Origin: JADGRF01 sp035274465
GTDB taxonomy: Bacteria > Myxococcota_A > Polyangia > Polyangiales > JAFGIB01
DNA length: 64,000 nt
Assembly (NCBI GenBank): GCA_035274465.1
Contig: DATEOF010000101.1
Span: 1-64,000 of the forward strand
Direction of reading: 5' to 3'
This document shows, one piece after another, positions 8,436 through 15,134 of the stretch. The position numbers were made by a program, and so were the translations under genes. Below the pieces are notes generated by a model, which saw only the letters and a list, made by a program, of their open reading frames with translations, was not told the origin of the DNA and ran no database searches. Each line of letters begins with the position of its first letter. Position 1 is the stretch's first letter.

Positions 8436-9299
8436 ATGTCGAGAATACGACTCCTGCAGGCTGGCGGGGCTCGCAAGCCTCTGTACATCTTTCCGGGCAT
8501 CGGCGGAGCGTTGAGCGAATTCGCCGATCTGGCCCGGCGTTTGAGCCGCGATCGTTCGGTCTACGGGGTCAAGCTCGCTGGCACGCTCGGCGAATGCGAG
8601 CCGCTGCGTGAGATGCAAAAGCTGGCGTCGCTGCACGCGGCCGACATCCGCACCGTGCAACGCGAGGGACCGTACTTCTTGTTCGGATACTCATTCGGGG
8701 GCGCGCTCGCATTCGAAGTCGCGCGCGAGCTTCAAGCGTTGGGCGGACGCGTGGGCCTCGTGGTGTTGGCCGATTCGCCGGCTCCCGGCTACCCCGAGTT
8801 TCCCCCGGCGCTGGTCCGCGCGGGCGCGCACCTGGCGAAGCTGTTCAAGCTGGGCCATCGCGGACGCATCGCCTATCTGAAGGCGCGCGTGGAGCGTCGC
8901 GTGGGCGTGGCCCGGCGGATGCTGGGCATGGAGGAGCCGCCGCCGGTCGAAGCGCCGGTCACGCACGCCGCCCTCCACCCGAGCGACGAGCCGCCCATCG
9001 AACGTCGCGTGCTGAACGCGCTCGACGAGGCGTACCACTACTACGTACCCACCCCGCTCGCGACCGACGTGCTCGTGCTATCGGCAGAGAACACGCCCGA
9101 CCTCCCGGCGATGAAGTTCGACGACGCTCTGCTCGGGTGGGGTCCGGTGCTGCGCGGCCGCATCATCCAGTGCCAAACACCGGGCAACCACTTCGATCTG
9201 TTCGCGCCGCAACACCTGGAGGTGCTGGTGCAGCACGTGCGCGCGGGTCTGACGCAGGCCGAACGCTCGTACCCCTCGCTCGAGTTCGCGTACGCGTAG
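8436..9299 (+). CDS. Stand-alone NRPS/PKS-type thioesterase (alpha/beta hydrolase)
   Basis: The 287-residue protein matches the thioesterase domain that ends polyketide and non-ribosomal peptide synthases. It opens with LYIFPGIGGALSEFADLARRL, has the nucleophile elbow GYSFGG (Ser86), the acidic residue in LADSPAPG (Asp113), and a C-terminal GNHFDLF histidine. A lid insertion lies between about 120 and 190. No synthase genes are adjacent: neighbours are an envelope protein and a membrane glycosyltransferase. It could release or edit an acyl chain from a carrier protein encoded elsewhere. Substrate unknown. Confidence 0.82.
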   Translation: MSRIRLLQAGGARKPLYIFPGIGGALSEFADLARRLSRDRSVYGVKLAGTLGECEPLREMQKLASLHAADIRTVQREGPYFLFGYSFGGALAFEVARELQALGGRVGLVVLADSPAPGYPEFPPALVRAGAHLAKLFKLGHRGRIAYLKARVERRVGVARRMLGMEEPPPVEAPVTHAALHPSDEPPIERRVLNALDEAYHYYVPTPLATDVLVLSAENTPDLPAMKFDDALLGWGPVLRGRIIQCQTPGNHFDLFAPQHLEVLVQHVRAGLTQAERSYPSLEFAYA

Positions 9300-9307
9300 C
9301 TGTCAGA

Positions 9308-10537
9308 TCAGTAACGCTTCGGGAACAGCTGCACGTACCAGTCGGGCAGCCCGAAGTCGTCGCGCTGAATCGCGACTACCAGGAACAGCAGAGAAAGCGC
9401 GACGAACACGCCGTACACGGTCGCGCGTGTTCGGTAGCGTGGACCGTCGCGCAGCAGGCCGAAGGCCGCGAGCGCGAGGTACGCTGGCATGCTCGCGACC
9501 AGATAGCGCCCGGGCGCCGAGCCACCGGGTTTCAAGGTGGTGAGACCATAGAGCAGCGCATACGCGACGGCAGCTGTGGCCAAGTACTCACGGATCTTGC
9601 GTCCCGGCGTGGGACCCGCGAACAGACCCAGGACCGCCAGCAGCGCGATCGGCGCGCGCGTCAACAGGCCGTGATCGCGATCGAGGAAGGAGTTGCCGAT
9701 GTTCTCGAACACGGCACCCGCGCTGAAGTCGTGCGGTCCGCCGCCGGTACCGATCGCGATGCTCCAGCCATAGACGTCCACCCAGAGATCTGCGTACAGC
9801 CAGAGCAGGGGCGCGCCGACATACACGAGCCAATCGCGCCGCAAGCGACTGGAGCGAGCCAACAGCACGCCGCTGGCAGCGGCGAGTGCCGTGTACTTCA
9901 AGTACAAGATGGGCAGCGAGACCGTCAGCAGGCCGATGCACAACGCGTAGCCGCGCCGCTGGGTCTTCTCGTACTGGAAGAACGCGGCCGCGATCGACAT
10001 GACGATCGCAGCGGCGACCACCTCCGGCAGGATCAGGTTGGCGTGCACCTCCCACGGCAGACACACCGACAGACCAAGGCAGGCCAAGCCTGCACTCAAG
10101 CGGCTGAGCCCTGCGCTCGCGCACAACCAGTAGAGCAGCGGCAACACCAGCGCCGCGAATGCGACGATGGCGATGCGATCACCCAGCACGTTGCCGATCG
10201 CGTAGAAAGGCGCGAGCAGCGCGGGAAAGCCGATACCCTTCTCGGGCGGGATTACGTTGTTGACCGCGGGAACCTGAGACTCGAGGAGGGGATATCCCGT
10301 CTCGAGGTAGTCCTTGCGCTCGTAGTTGTTCGTGAGGTTCAGGTCGCCGTCTTTGACCATCGAGAACACGGTCATCAGCACGTGCGCCTCGTCGCCGCTG
10401 ATGCGCAGGTTGGAGTTCCAGATCTCGGCCTGAGCTACGGCGAAAACCAGCAGCGACAGCGCGAAGACTGCGCGTGGCAGCCAGGAGTGACCGTCATCCA
10501 CGCCGGGCGGTATGCTGTAGTCCGGCGGGAAAAGCAA
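9308..10537 (-). CDS. Multi-pass membrane glycosyltransferase-like protein (GT-C / PMT type)
   Basis: This protein of about 409 residues has a hydrophobic profile of roughly ten membrane segments. The first periplasmic loop carries an acidic motif (RISGDEAHVLMTVFSMVKDGDL) typical of GT-C lipid-linked sugar transferases, and the long loop around GWSIAIGTGGGPHDFSAG precedes further helices. The C-terminus (GRYLVASMPAYLALAAFG) resembles PMT/ArnT relatives. It is likely to transfer a sugar from a polyprenyl-phosphate donor on the outer face of the inner membrane; the acceptor is unknown. The start is uncertain: TTG at 10537 is the longest frame, and an in-frame GTG lies at 10501. Confidence 0.7.
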   Translation of the reverse strand: MLFPPDYSIPPGVDDGHSWLPRAVFALSLLVFAVAQAEIWNSNLRISGDEAHVLMTVFSMVKDGDLNLTNNYERKDYLETGYPLLESQVPAVNNVIPPEKGIGFPALLAPFYAIGNVLGDRIAIVAFAALVLPLLYWLCASAGLSRLSAGLACLGLSVCLPWEVHANLILPEVVAAAIVMSIAAAFFQYEKTQRRGYALCIGLLTVSLPILYLKYTALAAASGVLLARSSRLRRDWLVYVGAPLLWLYADLWVDVYGWSIAIGTGGGPHDFSAGAVFENIGNSFLDRDHGLLTRAPIALLAVLGLFAGPTPGRKIREYLATAAVAYALLYGLTTLKPGGSAPGRYLVASMPAYLALAAFGLLRDGPRYRTRATVYGVFVALSLLFLVVAIQRDDFGLPDWYVQLFPKRY

Positions 10538-10565
10538 CGAAACCGTTCGGCGCGGTTCAAGCCGC

Positions 10566-11882
10566 CTACGGCCCAGCGAGTACGACGCAGCGAGTCCACG
10601 GCAAGATCTCGCTGGCGTCCGAAGCGACGTTGTTCAGCCGCAACCACAGCGGGCCGTCCTGCTCGGCGATGAAGCCATCGAGCAGGACGTTGGAGTCGAG
10701 CTCCTCGAACGCAGAGGCCAGCGACTGGTCCGCCGCATTGCGCACCTCGACGTGCAGTCCGCGCACGCCCGAGCCGCCCGATTGCGCCTCACACGCCAGC
10801 GTGACTTGCTCGCCCGCAGCCACGTCGAACGTGAAGTAGTCGACGTCGTGCTCGGGCAACGTGGTGAGCAACAGACCACGCCGCTGAACCTCCCCGACCA
10901 TCTCGAGCGGCTCGGCTCCCCGGAGCATGTCGTTGCCAGCGTCATCGTGCTCGCGCGGGTTGTCAGGCATCAGCACCAGGTTCACGGCATAGAACGCGTT
11001 GTCGCCGCTATCGGTGTCTGCGGTGAAGTTCAGCTCGTAGGTCTGATCCTGTAGCGGCGGATGGATGCTGTGCTGGCCACGGCTGCGATCGATCTCGGCC
11101 AACACGTGTCGGGAGCGATCCAACACTCGCACCTGACCCCCGCGCAGTCCGGAGTCGAGCACCTCTGCGATCAGCGCGTGCTCGCGCAACCCGGCGAGCT
11201 TGAAGCTGTCCGTTGCCGCGCTCGGCAGCTCTCCTATCAGAGTCGTGTAGTCGTACCCGGATCTGTCATCGTGGGCGAAGCGCACCTGACTGCTCGACTC
11301 GTGCGTCACGCCGCGGCCGTTCGGCAGCAGCTCGCGAACCCAGAAGTGGTAGTAGAGAAGCGGAAAACTCGGGTTGTCGAATACCTCCGGGGGCGTGTAC
11401 GGATCTTGGACGCGCACGAAGTACTTCCCGCCCTGCGCGATGCGCACGACGAGGCGCGCATCGATCGAGTCGCCGTCCCACAACGAGCCATCATCGTTCT
11501 CGGCGATCGGCTGCAGCTCCGAATCCAATAGCGTCATCACGTTGTCGGGACTGAAGCGGCGACTGCGACTGGTCGCGAGCTCGTAGAACGAGCCGGCCTC
11601 CGCTTCGAACGAGAAGTAGTCGACCTGCGATGCACTGCGCACCTCCTGCAGCACGCCGATCCCGGTGGTGTCGACCGGCAATGCGCTGTCGACGCTGATG
11701 TTCGTCGCCGGGCTGTCCGGGATAGGGTGCTCGTCAGGGGCAGGGCCAGCGTCCTCGGATGGTGGGACGCCCGCGTCCTCAACGTCCTCATCGGTCGCAT
11801 GGGAATGACGAGCTGGCCGACCGCTACTGCAGGCGACGATGCACAAGCTGGCTAGCACGAACGACAGATACTGACCGGACAC
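10566..11882 (-). CDS. Lipoprotein with two PPC-like beta domains
   Basis: About 438 residues from a GTG start chosen because it directly precedes a lipoprotein signal (SFVLASLCIVAC, Cys18). Longer in-frame extensions run antisense to the next gene. An Asp/Glu/Pro-rich linker (about 25-60) leads to two segments resembling bacterial pre-peptidase C-terminal (PPC) domains. These are VDYFSFEAEAGSFYELATS at about 88-160 and HDVDYFTFDVAAGEQVTLAC from about 345. PPC domains are extracellular beta sandwiches usually attached to secreted enzymes, but no catalytic domain is recognisable here. Divergent from the cytochrome-like lipoprotein at 11986. Confidence 0.7.
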   Translation of the reverse strand: MSGQYLSFVLASLCIVACSSGRPARHSHATDEDVEDAGVPPSEDAGPAPDEHPIPDSPATNISVDSALPVDTTGIGVLQEVRSASQVDYFSFEAEAGSFYELATSRSRRFSPDNVMTLLDSELQPIAENDDGSLWDGDSIDARLVVRIAQGGKYFVRVQDPYTPPEVFDNPSFPLLYYHFWVRELLPNGRGVTHESSSQVRFAHDDRSGYDYTTLIGELPSAATDSFKLAGLREHALIAEVLDSGLRGGQVRVLDRSRHVLAEIDRSRGQHSIHPPLQDQTYELNFTADTDSGDNAFYAVNLVLMPDNPREHDDAGNDMLRGAEPLEMVGEVQRRGLLLTTLPEHDVDYFTFDVAAGEQVTLACEAQSGGSGVRGLHVEVRNAADQSLASAFEELDSNVLLDGFIAEQDGPLWLRLNNVASDASEILPWTRCVVLAGP

Positions 11883-11985
11883 GCCGGCAGAGTATCCCGA
11901 GTCGCCACCCCGGCGGAGGCTTGATCGGCCAGGAATGCATCGCGTATGAAGAATCTCGTCCTTCGTGACGGTCAGAAGGGGTGCC

Positions 11986-12726
11986 ATGCCAGCGTCGGCG
12001 AGAAGATTGCCCTTGGGGTTGGTTGCGTTGGCGTTGTCAGTCGCGGGTTGTGCCGCGGACCACTCGAAGGGCGAGGACGATGGCAAGATCGACAGCGGAG
12101 TTCTCGACGTCGAGATCTTCCCGCACAAGCTGTACTCCGCGTATATCGAGGGCAGCGACCAGGTATTCCAGGTGCCAGCCATCGTGGCCGGGGTCAAAGC
12201 GGACTCGTGGCAGTGCGACGATCCGGATGCCGTGGACCTCGACATGGCCGCGGTGCCGAACGGCGTGATGATCACGACACGGAAGGCGGGCACGTTCAAG
12301 ATTCGCGCGACCTCCGGTCGCAACGTCGGCCAAGTCGAGCTCGAGGTGAGCGAGGCCACGGAAGAGCAGCTCCAGGAGGGCCTCTTCCTCTACAACAAGC
12401 AGGTCGACCACATGTCCGTAGGGCGCAACAGCGGCGGCTGGATGCTAAACGCGTCGTCGTGCAAGAGCTGCCACACCGGCCGCAGCGGAGGACTCGCGAT
12501 CGAATACACGCCGCAGCAGATCGGCGGCTTCTCGGATGACGAGCTCAAGGCGCTCTTCTCGATGGGCAAGAAGCTGCCTGGCACGACGTACGGCTCGCTG
12601 CCAGCCATTGAGAGCTTCTTCCCCTCGTTCCACCAGTGGGCGGGCACTGACTCGGAGTACCAGGCGCTCGTGGTCTACCTGCGCTCCTTTCGGCCGATCT
12701 CACAAGACGAGCTCGACTTCGACTGA
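11986..12726 (+). CDS. Cytochrome c-like lipoprotein with an N-terminal Ig-like region
   Basis: 246 residues from ATG 11986, which has GAAGGGG just upstream; an in-frame GTG at 11965 is less likely. A lipobox (LSVAGC) is followed by a beta-rich region at about 30-125 that resembles a bacterial Ig-like (Big2) module (DLDMAAVPNGVMITTRKAGTFKIRATSG). A C-terminal region has a haem c motif CKSCH at about 159-163, and FSMGKKLPG plus the later helix YQALVVYLRSF match small mono-haem cytochromes. Probably a periplasm-facing electron-transfer lipoprotein. It ends 239 bp before the double-glycine peptide gene and is probably a separate unit. Confidence 0.72.
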   Translation: MPASARRLPLGLVALALSVAGCAADHSKGEDDGKIDSGVLDVEIFPHKLYSAYIEGSDQVFQVPAIVAGVKADSWQCDDPDAVDLDMAAVPNGVMITTRKAGTFKIRATSGRNVGQVELEVSEATEEQLQEGLFLYNKQVDHMSVGRNSGGWMLNASSCKSCHTGRSGGLAIEYTPQQIGGFSDDELKALFSMGKKLPGTTYGSLPAIESFFPSFHQWAGTDSEYQALVVYLRSFRPISQDELDFD

Positions 12727-12833
12727 TAGGTCGAGCGTGTCGTTGGTTCTTACCTTTTTTGTGTAACCCACGCGGACAGGCTGGACGCGGTGTCCGGACA
12801 GAGAACCGGTAGCCACGGCGGCTTGGCGAGAAA

Positions 12834-12927
12834 TGTTTGCAAATCCGCGTCGGCTTACAAACGATTCGCCCATTTCCCGCCGCGCGTGAGGTGTTTGCGC
12901 GCTAGACGAGAACGGCCCGATGTTTGC
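12834..12927 (+). promoter_or_regulatory. Three TGTTTGC direct repeats at 29-bp multiples upstream of the peptide gene
   Basis: TGTTTGC occurs at 12834-12840, 12892-12898 and 12921-12927, with start-to-start distances of 58 and 29 bp. An inverted TTACAAAC lies at 12855-12862. The 239-bp spacer (12727-12965) is visibly more A/T-rich than the flanking genes and ends with an AGGGAG ribosome binding site at 12953-12958, 7 bases before the peptide ATG. The repeats may be activator or repressor sites; no known consensus is recognised. Confidence 0.35.
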
Positions 12928-12965
12928 TCTAGCGGTCGTCCGAACACCTTACAGGGAGTGGTGTA

Positions 12966-13163
12966 ATGGACAAGGACATGCTGACGACGTTTGATGACGA
13001 CGCGATGGATCAGGTTTCGGGGGGTGTGGATCCGGTTGGGATCGGTACGGCAGTCGGCACGCTGATCGGACAGTCGATCAAGGACCACTGGGACGCTGCC
13101 GCGAACCGATTCGAGCGGTGGGGTACTTTCCTTTCGAGCCTCAGCACCGCGATCAGATCGTAA
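12966..13163 (+). CDS. Double-glycine leader peptide (bacteriocin-like precursor)
   Basis: The 65-residue precursor has a leader of 20 residues ending in Gly19-Gly20. Relative to the cleavage site, Leu(-15), Phe(-12), Met(-7) and Val(-4) match the four hydrophobic positions of class II bacteriocin leaders processed by C39 peptidases; the usual Glu(-8) is Ala. The predicted mature part is 45 residues: VDPVGIG, then overlapping GxxxG motifs (Gly27, Gly31, Gly35), then an amphipathic stretch with Trp42, Trp52, Arg and Lys. It has no cysteines, so neither a disulfide nor a lanthionine ring via Cys can form. An AGGGAG site precedes the ATG. It is followed by two adaptors, a C39 ABC exporter and a TolC-like channel in the same direction. 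It could be an antimicrobial, a signal or an effector; nothing in the sequence decides. Confidence 0.8.
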   Translation: MDKDMLTTFDDDAMDQVSGGVDPVGIGTAVGTLIGQSIKDHWDAAANRFERWGTFLSSLSTAIRS

Positions 13164-13175
13164 TCACGCGGCTTG

Positions 13176-13226
13176 CGGATCGCTGCTCGCTCGCCGGTTC
13201 ACCCACGCGGCGAGCAGCACGATCCG
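13176..13226 (+). terminator. Intercistronic hairpin after the peptide gene
   Basis: CGGATCGCTGCTCGCTCGCCG (13176-13196) pairs imperfectly with CGGCGAGCAGCACGATCCG (13208-13226) across an 11-base loop. There is no T-run. Lying between the peptide stop and the first exporter gene, it could partially terminate transcription or protect the short upstream message, giving more peptide than exporter, as in many bacteriocin operons. Confidence 0.5.
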
Positions 13227-13247
13227 GAGCCGCAGGGGAGTCGCGCC

Positions 13248-14144
13248 ATGTCCGATCGCCTGCTCATCGCCGGAGGAAGTGTCCCGATGTTGTGCGGCTT
13301 GGTCGCGCTCGTGCTGCTTCAGCGCGCACCGGGGATTCACGCCGGTCGCGCCCAAGCCGCCGAGGCCACCTACGGCGCGCGCGCAACCCAACGTTCGGAT
13401 ACCAAGCGCTGGATCGGTGTGGTGGTCGCAGGTTCGACCGCCGAGTTGGCTGCGAATGCTAGCGGCCGCGTCGATGCCGTGTTCGTCCGCAGCGGCGCAC
13501 GCGTCAAGCGCGGCGATCGATTGCTGCAGTTCGATGTGACCGATTCCACGAACTCGGTCGGCATGGCCAACGCAGAGCTGTCGCAGCGCGTCTCGGACGT
13601 GACGCGCCTGCAAGCGCGCGCGCTGGCGGCGAGCACGCAGTGGAGCCGCCTGCGCGAGGGTGAGACCTGGCTGTCCAAGCAAGAGCTCGACACGGCCGCA
13701 GCCGAGGCGCGCATGGCGGAGGCCGAGCTTCAGGCCGCGCGCGGTGCGGTCGGGGCGAGCCGGCTGCAGCTGCGCCAGGCGCGGGTCCGCGCCACGCGCC
13801 AGACGTTGACGGCACCGTTTGCCGGGCTCGTCGTCGCGCTGGACGTCGACGCTGGAGGTAGCGTCACCGCGGGGCAGATCGTGGTGCGCATCTCGAGCGA
13901 TGATCGGCAGGTGCGCTTCGCGTTCCCGCCGGGCGAGCTGCCGGCTGCAGGGGAACAGCGCGTGTCCGTGCAGCTGAGCGGCACCGAGCACGTCGTGCAG
14001 ACGTCCGTTTCGGCCGTCCGGCCCGAGCTCGATCCGTCCGCGCAGCTGGTGTTCGCGACCGCGCCGCTGCCCGTCGCGCTGCCCGAGGCCGAGCGCTGGA
14101 TCCCCGGCGCGGCAGTCCAAGTGCGTTCGAACGCTGACGAGTAG
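13248..14144 (+). CDS. HlyD/RND-type periplasmic adaptor, first copy
   Basis: 298 residues from ATG 13248, preceded by AGGGGAG; in-frame extension to 13173 would run through the hairpin and is rejected. A single N-terminal hydrophobic segment (about 4-22) may anchor or export it. A barrel-sandwich/lipoyl half (GRVDAVFVRSGARVKRGDRLLQFD) precedes a helical hairpin at about 105-175. The second lipoyl half (TAPFAGLVVALDVDAGGSVTAGQIVVRI) and a beta-barrel region follow. Membrane-fusion proteins of this type link inner-membrane exporters to TolC channels. It is the first of two adaptors in the operon and resembles the RND/efflux adaptor style more than the second. Confidence 0.82.
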   Translation: MSDRLLIAGGSVPMLCGLVALVLLQRAPGIHAGRAQAAEATYGARATQRSDTKRWIGVVVAGSTAELAANASGRVDAVFVRSGARVKRGDRLLQFDVTDSTNSVGMANAELSQRVSDVTRLQARALAASTQWSRLREGETWLSKQELDTAAAEARMAEAELQAARGAVGASRLQLRQARVRATRQTLTAPFAGLVVALDVDAGGSVTAGQIVVRISSDDRQVRFAFPPGELPAAGEQRVSVQLSGTEHVVQTSVSAVRPELDPSAQLVFATAPLPVALPEAERWIPGAAVQVRSNADE

Positions 14145-14150
14145 AGGGCC

Positions 14151-15134
14151 GTGGCCACACCCATCCCACTGTTTCGCCGCCAGGCGCTCGAGCACCATCG
14201 GGCACGCGGTTTGGCTTCCGAGCTGGTCGTGCTCGATCACGGAGCGACCCACTGGGGGTTCGCGTTGCTCTGCGCCGGCATGCTCGCGCTACTTCTGTTC
14301 GCGACGCTCGGACACGTCAACGAGTACGCGACTGGACCCGCGTTCGTGCAGCTCGACGGGCGCACGCCGCTGACCGCAGAGAGCGCTGGATTGGTCAGCA
14401 GCGTGGCGGTGAAGCCGGGAGATTCGGTGCAGCTCGGCGACGAGCTGGTGCGGTTTCACGCCGCCGAGGAGCTGGCCGAGTTGCAAGCGGCTTCGCTCGA
14501 GTTCGAACGCCAGCTGGCCAAGCTCCTGTTGCGGCCCGGGGATCCGGTCACGCGCGAGGCCCTACTCTCGCTGCGATCGCGGCGCGACCTGGCGCAGCAA
14601 CGAAGCGAGCGGCGCGTATTGCGCGCGCCTCAGGCCGGCATTGTGGGAGACGTGCGCGTGCGGCCGGGCCAGCTCGTCGAACCGGGCATGCGCGTGGTGG
14701 ATCTGCAGTCGGCCGCGAGTGCGGCGACCGTCACCGCGCTCTTGCCGGGGCGCTACCGGCCGCTGCTCCACGCAGGCGACACGCTGCGCTTCGAGCTCGA
14801 CGGCTTTCACCACGTCGCGCACGAGCTCCGCGTGAGCCAGGTCGGCGAACAAATCGTCGGGCCCACCGAAGCCGCGCGCTTCGTCGGTAGCGATCTGGCG
14901 GATGCGATCTCGATCTCGGGGCCGGTCGTGCTCGTCACCGCCAAGCTGCCGGCTGCGCACTTCACGCTCGATGGTCAGCCGTACGAGTTTGCGACGGGCA
15001 TGTTCGGCAAGGCCGAGGCCGTGGTGCGCAACGAGGCCATCGCATACGCGATCGTGCCGAGCTTGAAGCAATGGGTGGAGCGAATGATGGGCGACGACGC
15101 CGAACCACGCGCCGAGGTGTCGCATGTCCAGTGA
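14151..15134 (+). CDS. HlyD-family secretion adaptor, second copy
   Basis: The 327-residue protein (GTG start with GAGGG upstream) has a cytoplasmic N-terminus of about 35 residues and one clear membrane helix (HWGFALLCAGMLALLLFATL). A split lipoyl domain follows (PLTAESAGLVSSVAVKPGDSV ... RAPQAGIVGDVRVRPGQLVEPG). Between them is a helical hairpin shorter than in classic HlyD, and a C-terminal beta region completes the protein. This matches the accessory protein of peptidase-containing ABC exporters. It starts 6 bp after the first adaptor and overlaps the ABC gene by 11 bp, so tight stoichiometric coupling is likely. Confidence 0.85.
   Translation: MATPIPLFRRQALEHHRARGLASELVVLDHGATHWGFALLCAGMLALLLFATLGHVNEYATGPAFVQLDGRTPLTAESAGLVSSVAVKPGDSVQLGDELVRFHAAEELAELQAASLEFERQLAKLLLRPGDPVTREALLSLRSRRDLAQQRSERRVLRAPQAGIVGDVRVRPGQLVEPGMRVVDLQSAASAATVTALLPGRYRPLLHAGDTLRFELDGFHHVAHELRVSQVGEQIVGPTEAARFVGSDLADAISISGPVVLVTAKLPAAHFTLDGQPYEFATGMFGKAEAVVRNEAIAYAIVPSLKQWVERMMGDDAEPRAEVSHVQ

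Noticed and set aside
8436..10537. A natural-product biosynthetic cluster around the thioesterase
   Set aside because: Only one relevant gene is present; neighbours are an envelope protein and a membrane glycosyltransferase.
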